This document shows positions 35,018 to 44,728 of a stretch of 64,000 bases of DNA, in pieces; the stretch's first letter is position 1; each line of letters opens with the position of its first letter. The stretch is from Roseburia sp. 1XD42-34 (lineage in GTDB: Bacteria; Bacillota; Bacilli; Bacillales; Amphibacillaceae): positions 215,701-279,700 of the forward strand of contig NZ_QWLJ01000001.1 in assembly GCF_009917385.1 (NCBI RefSeq). The letters are read 5' to 3'. Below the pieces are notes generated by a model, which ran no database searches, had not been told where the DNA came from, and saw only the letters and a program-made list of their open reading frames with translations. Position numbers and translations under genes: made by a program.

Positions 35018-35703
35018 TTGAAGTCAAGGATATCACCAAAAAATTTGGTCGGAAACAGGTGTTAAAAGGAGTAACTTTTACAGCGGAAAAAGGGGAAATT
35101 ACTTGTCTAATAGGTATTAATGGTGTTGGAAAAACAACCATATTGAATGCAATCATGGCTTTAACCCCGATCAAGACAGGAGAAATTTTAATTGATGGTG
35201 AAAAATTAAAGCCCGCAACGTTTAATCATATTACGTTTATTCCTGATGCGATTACTGTATTACCACAAATGACAATCGAAGAATCCATGCAATTTATGAA
35301 AGACTATTACGGAACATGGAATGATGATCGTGCTCAAGAGTTATTATCGTTTTTTAAATTAAAGCCAGAAGAGAAAATTTCTAGCCTATCCAAAGGAAAT
35401 ACGGCGAAAGCCAACTTATTACTGGGGCTTGCCCTTGACGTGGACTATATTCTTATGGATGAACCTTTCTCAGGCATTGATATGTTTAGCAGGGAACAAA
35501 TTGCCGATGTATTTACAAGTCATCTAATTGAAGATCGTGGGGTTATTATTACGACCCATGAGATTGGTGATATTGAACATTTAATTGACAAAGTCGTTTT
35601 ACTTGATGACGGTGTTGTTAAAAAGCAGTTTTATACTGAAGAAATCCGTGCAGCAGAAGGAAAGTCGGTCATTGATGTAATGAGAGAGGAGTACAAGTCA
35701 TGA
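35014..35703 (+). CDS. ABC transporter ATP-binding protein
   Basis: A 229-residue ATPase with Walker A GINGVGKTT, a signature-like LSKGNTAKANLLLGLAL (LSKGN in place of LSGGQ, as in the YtrB/BcrA type), Walker B YILMDEPFSGID and the switch histidine in TTHEIGDIE. It energises the permease encoded next, with which it overlaps by four bases. The operon resembles Bacillus ytrAB-type systems. Confidence 0.93.
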   Translation: MIEVKDITKKFGRKQVLKGVTFTAEKGEITCLIGINGVGKTTILNAIMALTPIKTGEILIDGEKLKPATFNHITFIPDAITVLPQMTIEESMQFMKDYYGTWNDDRAQELLSFFKLKPEEKISSLSKGNTAKANLLLGLALDVDYILMDEPFSGIDMFSREQIADVFTSHLIEDRGVIITTHEIGDIEHLIDKVVLLDDGVVKKQFYTEEIRAAEGKSVIDVMREEYKS

Positions 35704-36533
35704 AAAGCTATTTACGATTAACGGAATTTGAATTAGGCAGATTTTTCAAGTTTTATTTTGTGTTAATTGGCTTAACGATTGTTTCCCAATTAATTGGTGT
35801 TGTCGTGGTTTCAAAGGGATATATGAGTGAAGCAAATAAAGCCATTTTTCAAGAGGGAATGTCAAAACAGACCTTTATTGAACAGACAGGACCTATAAGT
35901 TTGCTTGGTTGGATGAACTCGATTTGGTTTTTAGGACCGATTGCGTTTTGCATTGCTTCATTACTCATATATATGTTTCTAATTTGGTATCGCGATTGGT
36001 TAGGGAAAAACACCTTTATTTATCGTTTATTGATGTTACCAACTCAAAGAATCAATCTGTTTTTTGCTAAGGCAACTGCCATTTTCGCTATGGTTCTCGG
36101 TTTGGTCGCTTTACAAGTGTTGCTTATATTTATAGCAGGAATTGTGCTGGAATGGATGGTTCCAAATGAATTTATGTCAGTGATGAGTATCACTGATCTA
36201 AGTATAGCTTTTCCATATTTACATACGATATTGCCAGCTACATTTACTGAATTTGTTCTATACTATAGTACTGGTTTGATGGCTGTTTTTGTCTTTTTTA
36301 CGGCAATTCTTATTGAGCGTAGTTATCGTTGGAAAGGCTTGATATTTGCAATCGGATATGTAGCGCTAGCAACGATATTTTTTATGTCGCCATTTATTGT
36401 AAGTATGATATCGGAAGAAGTGTCTTTATATCCACTTGAGTGGCTTACGGTTCAAATCATTTTAGGCTTAATTGTAGTGGTAGCTTCAGTAGTAGTAAGT
36501 CGTTATTTATTGGCAAAGAAAATTACGGTGTAA
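35700..36533 (+). CDS. ABC transporter permease subunit
   Basis: A 277-residue membrane protein with about six hydrophobic helices and no catalytic motifs. Its position, overlapping the ATPase gene by four bases, identifies it as the membrane partner. The substrate is unknown; export or signal-relief functions are likely for this class. Confidence 0.85.
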   Translation: MKSYLRLTEFELGRFFKFYFVLIGLTIVSQLIGVVVVSKGYMSEANKAIFQEGMSKQTFIEQTGPISLLGWMNSIWFLGPIAFCIASLLIYMFLIWYRDWLGKNTFIYRLLMLPTQRINLFFAKATAIFAMVLGLVALQVLLIFIAGIVLEWMVPNEFMSVMSITDLSIAFPYLHTILPATFTEFVLYYSTGLMAVFVFFTAILIERSYRWKGLIFAIGYVALATIFFMSPFIVSMISEEVSLYPLEWLTVQIILGLIVVVASVVVSRYLLAKKITV

Positions 36534-36545
36534 GGAGGAAGTGCT

Positions 36546-37760
36546 GTGGAGCGATACTGGAAATTGATTTTTATCTCATGTCTGCTTGTGTTCGGAATTG
36601 GATTTTTTTACTTGCATCATACATTTGCAGAGAAAGAGGTTCCCAAGTATACATGGGAAAAACAAGCAGGAAATGATGAGGCGTTAGAAGATGTGTTGAT
36701 GGAGGGATATGTACAAGGAGAAAACTATTTTTCTGAAGAAATACAACTGGCTGGGGAAGATAGAATTTATGCAAGCCAACTTTCTTTTTTTGAGAAGCTA
36801 AACGGGGTGATAAAGAACCCGAAAATCAAGGAATTGCAACAGGAATATCGTGGTTTTATGCGTGGGAAAGCAGAGAATACTGAAATCTATTTTGAGAATG
36901 AGAACATTCTCGCATACGCAGATGTGAAATCGGAATCGGACAGCAGCCAGTTTGGACAAGGGAACTTTGAATTAGAAGTGGAGGCATTGTATAAAAAGGA
37001 AGATAAAACCACTTCCTTTTCTATCAAAATTCCGAATCAAAATGACTATGATTATATGGCCGTACAAGATGTGATGGCTATAAATGGCAAGCTTTACGTC
37101 GTTACCCAAAATGACATATATGAAGGGGAAGATGAATATTACACCGAATGGCGTCTATATACATTACATCTTAAGGAAGAAAAATTAATTAGTGAAGCAA
37201 AACTATTTTCAAACAAGGGAGAAGATGACTCGGAAAATGAAGGGGGGTACTTATTACAAGACCCTGACCAGCTAAGTGCGAGTAAATATATTGCTATTGA
37301 GGTCACAAAAGTAGTCGATGGTGTATCCATGGTGGATATTCATCTGTTTGATTTGGAAACACAGGAAAAATTACCAGTCGATGTTCCAAAAGAACTGCTG
37401 GAACAAGAAGTAATCGCACATATGGACGCTAAAAAGCTATACTTTATTCATGAACAGGAAGGGAAGATAAAAATAACACCTTACCAATTTGTTAAACAAA
37501 AAGTGGAGGAACCATTTGAAATTCCGATATCAGAATCCATTAATTCATCTATGACGAAATATACAAAGTTTATTAATGATAAGCTATATATTCTATATGA
37601 TATGAATAGTGAAATGGATGGGAAAAATAGGTTGCCGTTAATGTACGTGATTGATTTAAAAGAAAAAAAATTATTCTATCAAGGTAAATTAAAGGCGGAC
37701 AACAAGGAAGCAGAAAACAAATATTTAAGTATTTACATGATGTATGAGAATGAAAGGTAG
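36546..37760 (+). CDS. Membrane-anchored extracytoplasmic protein of the GntR-ABC operon
   Basis: A 404-residue protein with one N-terminal hydrophobic helix (residues ~7-25) and a long hydrophilic domain rich in Glu, Lys, Tyr and Asp that probably faces outside. The repeated short hydrophobic strands (GKLYVVTQNDIYEG, KKLYFIHEQEGKIKI, DKLYILYDMN) suggest a beta-propeller-like fold. The GTG start has AAGGAGGAAGTGCT upstream. It is the last gene of the operon, twelve bases after the permease. I do not recognise a family; it may be an accessory sensing or substrate-binding component. Confidence 0.75.
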   Translation: MERYWKLIFISCLLVFGIGFFYLHHTFAEKEVPKYTWEKQAGNDEALEDVLMEGYVQGENYFSEEIQLAGEDRIYASQLSFFEKLNGVIKNPKIKELQQEYRGFMRGKAENTEIYFENENILAYADVKSESDSSQFGQGNFELEVEALYKKEDKTTSFSIKIPNQNDYDYMAVQDVMAINGKLYVVTQNDIYEGEDEYYTEWRLYTLHLKEEKLISEAKLFSNKGEDDSENEGGYLLQDPDQLSASKYIAIEVTKVVDGVSMVDIHLFDLETQEKLPVDVPKELLEQEVIAHMDAKKLYFIHEQEGKIKITPYQFVKQKVEEPFEIPISESINSSMTKYTKFINDKLYILYDMNSEMDGKNRLPLMYVIDLKEKKLFYQGKLKADNKEAENKYLSIYMMYENER

Positions 37761-37864
37761 GTAGTTAGAACGAAGAAATGAATGTTTTGGCAGCAGAAGT
37801 TATTTCTTGTTAGACGGGTCTATGTCAGGGGATACATGTTTTACACCATAGCAGTGGTTGGCGC

Positions 37865-38212
37865 TTACTTAGCTCCAACCACATGACTATAAATCTGATC
37901 TAATTTTTCGTGGAATAAATCCATATGCACAATTCTAGCTTCACGTAAATATTCTTTGCCATCTACGAAAAGCAGCAGTACAGGGACGGTGAACACGAAA
38001 AAGCGCCCAGCGATTTCTTCAACCTGATCTGCCGTTATATGTGCTGTGGCAATTTTGGGGAATTTTTCCATCAGTTCTTCGACTTGTGGGAATAACCCAT
38101 GGCATACACTGCATGCTTCACGGGAAATATATAGGAAAGCAAGCTCATTTTGTTCAATAAATGCTTCTATATCATCTAAGTTTGATAACATAGTAAAATG
38201 ATTTTCTGTCAT
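37865..38212 (-). CDS. Thioredoxin family protein
   Basis: A 115-residue thioredoxin-fold protein. The active-site motif is CSVC in SREACSVCHGLFP rather than the standard CGPC, and the cis-proline loop is VFTVPVLLLFV. There is no signal peptide, so it is cytosolic. It is of the small YtpP/YdbP-like class in Bacillus whose partners are not known. GGAGGGAAAACAA precedes the ATG. It diverges from a 56-residue gene. Confidence 0.82.
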   Translation of the reverse strand: MTENHFTMLSNLDDIEAFIEQNELAFLYISREACSVCHGLFPQVEELMEKFPKIATAHITADQVEEIAGRFFVFTVPVLLLFVDGKEYLREARIVHMDLFHEKLDQIYSHVVGAK

Positions 38213-38368
38213 TTGTTTTCCCTCCTACCATTAGAATAACATATGGGGGATTAGACATCTTGTTTAAAGTTTAGTTAGCATAAAAATCGGTTATACACTC
38301 TATATAAATTATTCGTTAGAAGCTTCATTCACTATTTTAAAATTGAGCCAAGCATGGAGTGATGGTAG

Positions 38369-38539
38369 ATGAGCAAATCGTATAAAAAAAGAAAAGACAT
38401 ACAAGAAGATCGGACCAAATTGGATAAGTTCACTGAACAACAGCATGTGGATGATATTCCACTCGAAGATTTACGTGACGAAATGAAGGAAGAAAAGCAA
38501 AAAGGAAAATCAAAAGATTCTTCGCAAAGTGAGGAATAG
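38369..38539 (+). CDS. Small charged protein, unknown
   Basis: A 56-residue, very hydrophilic protein rich in Lys, Glu, Asp and Gln (MSKSYKKRKDIQEDRT start, SKDSSQSEE end). GGAGTGATGGTAG precedes the ATG, and a strong hairpin follows ~60 bases after the stop, so it has the frame of a real transcription unit. The composition recalls the many small conserved proteins of Bacillaceae that are expressed in sporulation or stress, but I do not recognise the family. Confidence 0.55.
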   Translation: MSKSYKKRKDIQEDRTKLDKFTEQQHVDDIPLEDLRDEMKEEKQKGKSKDSSQSEE

Positions 38540-38600
38540 GAAGTGGTATATTCTTTCAAAGGCCTTGATAAATCTGATCTGTGTAGGATGATTTCATTTA

Positions 38601-38638
38601 ACAACCAGTGGGGATTAAAATATATCCACACTGGTTGT
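38601..38638 (+). terminator. Terminator after the small charged protein gene
   Basis: ACAACCAGTG pairs with CACTGGTTGT, with further GGGAT/ATCC pairing inside, followed by GCTTTTATTG. It may serve both the small gene and the convergent coat-protein gene. Confidence 0.65.
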
Positions 38639-38698
38639 GCTTTTATTGTTTCCAACTCTTAAATGTTCGTTAGTTTTATCGGGAGATAAAGAAAATAT

Positions 38699-39256
38699 TT
38701 AGTTAGCTAAGAAGCAGTCTGGTGAGAGTGGAGTTATTGGATCAAGACAGGTTATGCCAATGAAGTGATCAAGATCAACTGTTAAGCAAACACCACTAGC
38801 CACAAAGTTATTTATCAGTTTATCTTTATACCTATCATCACAAACGTAGGTAGCAAAATCTTGAGGTGATTTTTCATTTTTAATAGGTATTAAAAGCTCT
38901 AGATTAACACAGCATTTGCTCCCCACTATTTTTTTAGCTCGGAAAAATGGTGACTCGATTTCTTCAAAAATTTTGTCATGATAATGGTGACTATATTTTT
39001 TACAAAATCCTTTTCCAATAAATGGCTTGCAATTACCAATACAATAAAGCAGAAATGGAATGGTTGTATGCTTATTTAAAGGTTTTTGGCGTTTTTGTTT
39101 TAATTGTTGAATCGATGAGAAGCAGCTACTATCGCAGCAAGCGCGCTTTATTTGATCCTGTGCCTCAATAATTTTTCGTACTACCTTACATACACAATGT
39201 TCTGGATGACAATGGTCTTTCATTTTGCATGATTTTTTTGGCTTACAGTAATCCAA
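38699..39256 (-). CDS. CotZ/ExsY-type spore coat protein
   Basis: A 185-residue cysteine-rich protein (about 17 Cys). The features are an N-terminal CHPEHCVCKVVRKIIEAQDQI, a middle FLLYCIGNCKPFIGKG and SPFFRAKKIVGSKCCVNLELL, and the end SGVCLTVDLDHFIGITCLDP, the arrangement found in CotY/CotZ and the exosporium protein ExsY. These self-assemble into cysteine-cross-linked sheets on the spore surface. It is longer and more basic than typical CotZ. The TTG start has AGAGGTGAAACGTT upstream. Mother-cell (sigma-K) control is expected but no clear promoter is seen. Confidence 0.8.
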   Translation of the reverse strand: MDYCKPKKSCKMKDHCHPEHCVCKVVRKIIEAQDQIKRACCDSSCFSSIQQLKQKRQKPLNKHTTIPFLLYCIGNCKPFIGKGFCKKYSHHYHDKIFEEIESPFFRAKKIVGSKCCVNLELLIPIKNEKSPQDFATYVCDDRYKDKLINNFVASGVCLTVDLDHFIGITCLDPITPLSPDCFLAN

Positions 39257-39744
39257 AACGTTTCACCTCTTTACGAAAAGTATAAGCTGCCATAAGATTT
39301 TTAGTAGTTTAAGAATAGAAGAAAAGTGTTGCACACTACTTAAATGGTTGTATGCATGGATATAGTGCCGGATATTTTTATTCGTGTGCCAACTGGATGT
39401 CCAACATTTCTTTTCTATTGTGTTATTCAAGTTATTTACGTTCACTTTGTTTATACTGCTGAAAGTTAATGGGTGGTTCTTATGACATGACAAAAGATGC
39501 GTTTAAATTAGTGTATGTATTTGTTAGTAATTGGCTTGTACGAATTGTATATTTTTAAAAAATAGTTATTTATCTATCATGTTTAATCTCTATGATGAAG
39601 ATATTCTCATATAGACTAGCAAGATAAATAAAAAACCTATGGCTCCCATAATCAAAAAGCCAATTCTAAAATGTACGATAAGCATATAATAATGTAAATC
39701 GTACAAGATTGTATTGATTTGCCCATGAAACATTCTCCTTTTAC

Positions 39745-39778
39745 AGGTGCCGACTAATGTCGGTGCCTTTTTCTTTTC
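39745..39778 (+). terminator. Orphan intrinsic terminator
   Basis: AGGTGCCGAC pairs with GTCGGTGCCT (two G-U pairs) around a TAAT loop, directly followed by TTTTCTTTT. It is a strong terminator facing the plus strand, yet no plus-strand gene lies within 1.2 kb upstream, so it may end an unannotated small RNA or be left over from a lost gene. Confidence 0.7.
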
Positions 39779-40107
39779 GGACAACGCTCATGGCGATTCC
39801 AAAATGGATGCTGGAAGGAGTTTTCAACCGCCGTATGCAACAGGGAAAAGCGAAACCACTTTTACTACATGAGGAATAGTTTTACCCATTTTTTACAGAA
39901 ATATTTATTCTCAATAGATAACGTAAATATTTAAAAGTTAACTAGTTATCTTTTCAAACTGAAAAATTTTACGGATAAGTTAAAAGGGAATCTTCTTAGT
40001 TTGAGGAGAACCTATGTGATGGTTTTAGGAAGAGTTTGAAGAGGGGATTTTTTTGTTGGCTAGGAAATTATAAAATTTTGCAGCTGTGGATAAACTTACT
40101 AAGTTAT

Positions 40108-40278
40108 TTAGCTACGTCCGGAGCGAGCGCCCAACAACTAGGCGACTTCACGAATCGCCCTATGATAAAGTCATCATTGGTTCATGCAACACCGTCTCAC
40201 CATGATTCCTAAAACTTTAGTTGCTTCGTCCCACTCGCTACGTTGCTAAACGGGCGCTCTGCGCCTTTGTTGCAACGT
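40108..40278. repeat. Interspersed repeat family A, copy 2 (shortened)
   Basis: It shows the blocks GCTACGTCCGGAGCGAGCGC, CAACTAGGCGACTTCACGAA, ATGATTCCTAAAACTTTAG and GGGCGCTCTGCGCCTTTG in the same order as the copies at 49605 and 55244, but lacks the central GAGGAAGGCCG part, so it is internally deleted. Confidence 0.75.
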
Positions 40279-40427
40279 AATTGTTTCGAAGAAAAGTACT
40301 GAATAACCATTTCGATAAAGAAGGGTAGTCCCTTTTATCAATTTCATCCTAAAGTGATGGATACCCTTCCATAATAGCTCCAAAAACATATATTGCTAGT
40401 GTAAATAAAGAAAGGAGAGATGGAAAA

Positions 40428-40796
40428 ATGAGTTGTTACTCAAGACATTGTGACTTTGAAAGGGAGAAAGAAATGAAACGTTTAGAGGTGATTTTAAAAG
40501 ATATCTTATTCCAACTGCAGCAGCAAGGTCAAGCACAGGGGCAAGAACAAGGTCAAGCACAGGGGCAAGAGCAAGGGCAAGCGCAAGGCCAAACTCAGAA
40601 CGATCGTACTAAATTCGAAAATAATGGAAATCCAAATGTAATCGTAAAGAATGAAGCTAACGCTTTGTCAATTGCTGCCATCGTCATTGTCTTATTATTT
40701 TTAAAAGAAGACGGATATAAAAAAGGTAAGATGAATAAAGAATCTTTTGGAGAAATTGTTAATATGCTTAAAGAGTTTAACAATTCCTCCGAATAA
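40428..40796 (+). CDS. Gln/Gly-rich repeat protein, putative spore-associated
   Basis: A 122-residue protein. An N-terminal charged helix (residues ~8-32) is followed by a (GQAQGQEQ)n tract encoded by three 24-base DNA units, an Asn-rich linker with NPNVIVKNEANALSIAAIVIV, and a short lysine-rich tail. Bacillaceae encode many spore or sporulation-associated proteins with QGQxQGQ tracts followed by NVxVxNxAxALxIA; the resemblance is remembered, not tested. AAAGGAGAGATGGAAAA precedes the ATG and a perfect terminator follows the stop, so the gene is well delimited. Confidence 0.7.
   Translation: MSCYSRHCDFEREKEMKRLEVILKDILFQLQQQGQAQGQEQGQAQGQEQGQAQGQTQNDRTKFENNGNPNVIVKNEANALSIAAIVIVLLFLKEDGYKKGKMNKESFGEIVNMLKEFNNSSE
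40524..40595 (+). repeat. Three tandem 24-bp coding repeats
   Basis: Units start at 40524, 40548 and 40572. The first two differ by one base (final A/G), and the third is diverged. Each encodes eight residues of the GQAQGQEQ type. Copy number is likely to vary between strains. Confidence 0.85.
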
Positions 40797-40810
40797 GATA
40801 GTTGATTAAT

Positions 40811-40838
40811 AAATCAGGGACTTCATTGTCCCTGATTT
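40811..40838 (+). terminator. Terminator of the Gln-rich protein gene
   Basis: AAATCAGGGAC and GTCCCTGATTT pair perfectly around TTCATT, followed by AATTTGC. It starts 14 bases after the stop codon. Confidence 0.75.
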
Positions 40839-41353
40839 AATTTGCTTACTGTATTATATACAGTGGCAATTTATTTGTGCGTGTACACATCAAAACGTAG
40901 TATTAACATTAAAGATGACGTTTTGTTACACAATAGGTGTAGAAACGTTATCTACGAGATCAAACGCATTTAACGACATGGCAGGTGGGGAAAATGTTAT
41001 GTTATATCCAACGGGATCATTAGGAAAAACAACATCATAAATGTTTGGTGATATAACTAATCCCCAGGTTTGGCGCCATGAAAGAGATTATTATACAATT
41101 GGATATTGGCCGGAATCGACGTTGAAAATCCTAGTGTATACGTATAATCTACACAAACAGACAGATTACTAGATACAGAAAAGGATCTATACTTTCAATT
41201 GGCGGATTAGGATTGTAAATTGATCATTTTTAACCAGAACGTTCTTATAGTTGAAAAATATAAGGCCAAATGTAATCGCCGATCCTGGTGAATTAACCTA
41301 CGATTAGAAACATAGATGGATATAAATCTCGATCTTTCTCCACCTGGAGGGAG
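40839..41353. other. Gap with possible degraded coding sequence
   Basis: A 515-base region downstream of trpA. Short protein-like frames on the plus strand, such as AFNDMAGGENVMLYPTGS near 40965-41040, then TIGYWPESTLKILVY near 41095-41140 in another frame, suggest a decayed gene with frameshifts and stops. I cannot name it. No RNA gene is seen. Confidence 0.35.
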
Positions 41354-42127
41354 TTATAAACTTTCGCCAATAAGCTTCTTTATTTCATCTGTTTGATGTT
41401 CGTTGAATAGCTCTACGATTTTGCTTCCAACAACAACGCCATCACAGCAGGAGGCTAACGCTTGTGCCTGTTCACTTGTGGATACACCAAAGCCAGCTAA
41501 TACAGGGACATCACTTTGCTCCTTTAGCTTTTGTAAATAGGTGTTTACTTCGTTTTCATAAGATATTCTTGAGCCTGTTGTTCCTTTGACGGTAACTGCA
41601 TACAGAAAGCCTTCCGATCTACGAATCAATGCATCGACTCTTTCTTTAGGACTGGTTAAGGCAACCAGACGAATACATGCAATATCATATTTTGTTAGCA
41701 TATTTGTCAATAAATCTTCTTCTTCTAGAGGTAAATCGGGAACAATTACCCCATCAACACCAGCTTGAGAACAAGTTCTGGCGAATTTCTCCATGCCATA
41801 GGCGTAAACGGGATTTAAGTAAGTCATTACTATAATTGGGACTTGCCGCTTATCTTTAAATGAGGCAAGTGTGTCTAAAACAGCAGCCAATGTTGTATTT
41901 CGTTTAAGTGATCGTTTACCTGCATTTTGAATCGTTGACCCGTCAGCCACTGGATCGGAAAATGGAATGCCAACTTCGATTGCGGCAACTCCGCAATCCT
42001 GTAAAAAGAGAATACGTTCCTTTAGTTTATCCAGTCCGCCATCTCCAGCCATGATATAGGGGACAAACAAATTTTTATCCTTTGCTTGTAGTTGCTGTAA
42101 ATAATCAGTGAGTTTTCGTTTTCCCAT
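41354..42127 (-). CDS. trpA: Tryptophan synthase alpha subunit
   Basis: A 257-residue TIM-barrel protein that cleaves indole-3-glycerol phosphate to indole. [29 protein letters not shown] with the catalytic Glu and Asp, and [11 protein letters not shown] match the family. The start at 42127 has GGAGGAGAAAGCAG upstream and overlaps the trpB end by 23 bases; the open frame to 42199 is not used. It is the last gene of the trp operon. Confidence 0.97.
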   Translation of the reverse strand: MGKRKLTDYLQQLQAKDKNLFVPYIMAGDGGLDKLKERILFLQDCGVAAIEVGIPFSDPVADGSTIQNAGKRSLKRNTTLAAVLDTLASFKDKRQVPIIVMTYLNPVYAYGMEKFARTCSQAGVDGVIVPDLPLEEEDLLTNMLTKYDIACIRLVALTSPKERVDALIRRSEGFLYAVTVKGTTGSRISYENEVNTYLQKLKEQSDVPVLAGFGVSTSEQAQALASCCDGVVVGSKIVELFNEHQTDEIKKLIGESL

Positions 42128-43325
42128 CTGCTTTCTCCTCCAGTATTTGCTTAATTTGTTCCACATCTTTATCACCGCGACCAGATAGACAGACAACAAT
42201 GGATTGATGTTTATCCATTTCTTGTGCCAGCTTTTTCACATAGGCTATTGCATGCGCACTTTCAAGCGCTGGAATAATCCCTTCTGTTAGTGATAATTGT
42301 TGAAAAGCATGAATTGCTTCTATATCCGTTACAGCCGCATAATTTACGCGCTTGGTAGCATGTAAATGACTGTGCTCAGGTCCTACGCCGGGATAATCTA
42401 AACCGGCAGAAATAGAATATGCTTCTTGGATTTGTCCATGCTCATCTTGGAGCAGGTTTGTTAATGTCCCATGTAAAACACCAGGTTTCGGCTGATGAAA
42501 TACAGATGCATGCTGATTTGTATTTAATCCAGCACCACCCGCTTCAATGCCATAAAGTTTCACTTGCGCTTCCTCAATAAAAGGATAGAACATTCCCATG
42601 GCATTACTGCCGCCCCCAACACACGCAACTACAGCATCTGGTAAATATCCATATTGTTTCAACATTTGTTGTTTCGTTTCATTACCAATGACAGCTTGAA
42701 AATCACGGACTATTTTTGGAAACGGATGTGGACCTACAACAGAACCAAGGATGTAATGCGTATCCTCAACATGAGTAACCCAATATCTTAAAGCTTCATT
42801 AACTGCATCCTTTAACGTTGCACTTCCATTCGATACGCTGCGAACCTCCGTTCCTAATAACTCCATGCGGAAGACGTTGAGCTTTTGTCTGCGTATATCT
42901 TCTGCACCCATAAAGACAACGCATTTTAAACCGAGCAGAGCACAAACGGTAGCTGTAGCTACACCATGCTGTCCAGCACCAGTTTCTGCTACAATTTTTC
43001 TTTTTCCCATTCGAAGTGCAAGGAATGCCTGCCCGATGGTATTGTTAATCTTATGGGCGCCTGTATGATTCAAATCTTCACGTTTTAAATAAATTTTCGG
43101 CCCCCCGAAAGCTTGTGTTAAGTTTTTGGCAAAGTAGAGCGGAGTTTCTCTGCCAACATAGTGATGTAAATAGCTGGTTATGTTTGTGATAAATTCAGGG
43201 TCTTTGACCGCCTGCTCATAGGCAGTTTCTAATTCTAATAGTGCAGGCATTAATGTTTCTGGTACAAATCTCCCTCCAAAATTTCCGAATTTTCCATTAT
43301 GATCAGGCCCCGTATACGTTGTCAT
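42105..43325 (-). CDS. trpB: Tryptophan synthase beta subunit
   Basis: A 406-residue PLP enzyme that joins indole and serine. The PLP lysine is in [15 protein letters not shown], the catalytic glutamate in [11 protein letters not shown] and the phosphate-binding loop in [10 protein letters not shown]. It overlaps trpF by 23 bases upstream and trpA by 23 bases downstream, indicating tight coupling of the alpha and beta subunits. Confidence 0.98.
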   Translation of the reverse strand: MTTYTGPDHNGKFGNFGGRFVPETLMPALLELETAYEQAVKDPEFITNITSYLHHYVGRETPLYFAKNLTQAFGGPKIYLKREDLNHTGAHKINNTIGQAFLALRMGKRKIVAETGAGQHGVATATVCALLGLKCVVFMGAEDIRRQKLNVFRMELLGTEVRSVSNGSATLKDAVNEALRYWVTHVEDTHYILGSVVGPHPFPKIVRDFQAVIGNETKQQMLKQYGYLPDAVVACVGGGSNAMGMFYPFIEEAQVKLYGIEAGGAGLNTNQHASVFHQPKPGVLHGTLTNLLQDEHGQIQEAYSISAGLDYPGVGPEHSHLHATKRVNYAAVTDIEAIHAFQQLSLTEGIIPALESAHAIAYVKKLAQEMDKHQSIVVCLSGRGDKDVEQIKQILEEKADGKTKTH

Positions 43326-43944
43326 CGCTTTTATCCATTCCTTTCGCTTTTGTAATAAACTGAATTATTTTTTTCGGATCTTTTTCACCATTTGTTTCCA
43401 CACCGCTTGATACATCCACTCCGAAAGGCTTTAACGTTTTAACCGCCAGTTTTACATTTGTCGGTGTAAGTCCTCCGGCAATGATTAACTTTTCTTGAGG
43501 AAAGCGATTCGTTTTTAGCCGGCCCCAATCAAAGGGAAGTCCGCTTCCACCAGCATATTGTTTTGTCGGACTATCAATTAATACATAATCGCAAGGATAT
43601 GCCTCAAGGCTTATTTGCTCCAGCTTCTCTAGTTTATCAATGGAGTAAGCCTTAATGATCGGAACATTTACTTGAAAAGCTACACTAGCTGGCTCTTGCC
43701 CGTGTAATTGGATGTAATCAAGTGGTACTTGTGCTTTGATTGCATTCATTGTGTCTATTTTTTCATTTACAAACACGCCAACTACTTTTACAGAACTTGG
43801 AATTGTTTTAGCAATTAACCTCGCTTGTTCAGGGGTTACTGTCCGTTTGCTAGGTGCAAAGACAAAGCCAATTAGATCTGCTCCAGCTAACACAGCAGCT
43901 TTTGCAGCTTCTACAGACTGAATTCCACATATTTTAACGAACAT
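43303..43944 (-). CDS. trpF: Phosphoribosylanthranilate isomerase
   Basis: A 213-residue TIM-barrel enzyme for the third step of tryptophan synthesis. [11 protein letters not shown] has the catalytic cysteine, and [28 protein letters not shown] (catalytic Asp), [10 protein letters not shown] and [13 protein letters not shown] are canonical. It overlaps trpC by eleven bases upstream. Confidence 0.97.
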   Translation of the reverse strand: MFVKICGIQSVEAAKAAVLAGADLIGFVFAPSKRTVTPEQARLIAKTIPSSVKVVGVFVNEKIDTMNAIKAQVPLDYIQLHGQEPASVAFQVNVPIIKAYSIDKLEKLEQISLEAYPCDYVLIDSPTKQYAGGSGLPFDWGRLKTNRFPQEKLIIAGGLTPTNVKLAVKTLKPFGVDVSSGVETNGEKDPKKIIQFITKAKGMDKSDDNVYGA

Positions 43945-44728
43945 GCAGCGGCCTCCTCTTTTGTTTGTTTACTTGTAATTGCTGGAATGTCTCGGGAATG
44001 TCTGTTGAACACATAAGCGTTTCTCCGACAAGCAAAGCCTCTGCCCCAGCATTGCTCGCTGTTATGGCATCCTCCATAGAGCGAATTCCGCTCTCGCTAA
44101 GGATTAAAATATCTTTATTTTTCACATGTTTTGCGAGTTTTTCAGTTGTTTGCATCGTAACCGTAAACGTTTTTAAATTACGGTTATTGATCCCGATAAT
44201 TTCCGGATTTAATTCAAGTGCTGCCTCCAGTTCATACTGATCATGCACCTCACAAATAACTTCCAAATTATTTTCAATTGCATAATCATATAAATTCTGT
44301 AGCTGCTGTTTTGATAAAGCAGCTACAATTAATAGAATAATGGAAGCGCCGGCTGCTCTGGCTTGATCAATTTGAATTGGATGGATAATAAAGTCCTTAC
44401 ATAGCACAGGTAGATGTACCGCGTTTGCTACATCAGATAAATCTTGCATGGACCCTTTAAAGAAAGTCTTATCTGTAAGTACGGAAATGGCGGTAGCACC
44501 GCAAGCTTCATATTGTTTAGCTTGTTCTACAGGATTAACTTCTGTACAGATATCCCCTTTGGAAGGAGAAGCCCGTTTGATTTCTGCAATAATCTGTAAG
44601 TTTTTAGCTGCGGTTACACGGCTTTTAAAGGGAACTGGCTGCTGAGTCGTAATAAATGTCGGTTTTTCTTGTAAAAGAGATGCTACTTCCTGCTTCTTTT
44701 TAGCAATAATCGTTTCTAATATTGTCAT
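43934..44728 (-). CDS. trpC: Indole-3-glycerol phosphate synthase
   Basis: A 264-residue TIM-barrel enzyme for ring closure. IAEIKRASPSKGDI carries the catalytic lysine and glutamate, followed by CKDFIIHPIQI with the second lysine, INNRNLKTF and LSESGIRSMED. It is encoded directly after trpD with no spare bases between the stop of one and start of the next. Confidence 0.97.
   Translation of the reverse strand: MTILETIIAKKKQEVASLLQEKPTFITTQQPVPFKSRVTAAKNLQIIAEIKRASPSKGDICTEVNPVEQAKQYEACGATAISVLTDKTFFKGSMQDLSDVANAVHLPVLCKDFIIHPIQIDQARAAGASIILLIVAALSKQQLQNLYDYAIENNLEVICEVHDQYELEAALELNPEIIGINNRNLKTFTVTMQTTEKLAKHVKNKDILILSESGIRSMEDAITASNAGAEALLVGETLMCSTDIPETFQQLQVNKQKRRPLHVR

Larger units (their letters stand above)
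39257..40427. other. Long gene-free region with a terminator and a repeat copy
   Basis: A 1171-base region. Short open frames at 39263-39493 and 39590-39784 (minus) are not supported; the latter includes a hydrophobic stretch but overlaps the terminator and has a poorly spaced Shine-Dalgarno box. It contains an intrinsic terminator at 39745-39778 with no visible gene before it and a shortened family A repeat at 40108-40278. AAAGGAGAGATGG near 40415 belongs to the next gene. Confidence 0.6.

Noticed and set aside
39590..39784. Small membrane protein on the minus strand
   Set aside because: A hydrophobic helix is present, but the frame overlaps a terminator and the only Shine-Dalgarno box is one base from the ATG at 39733.
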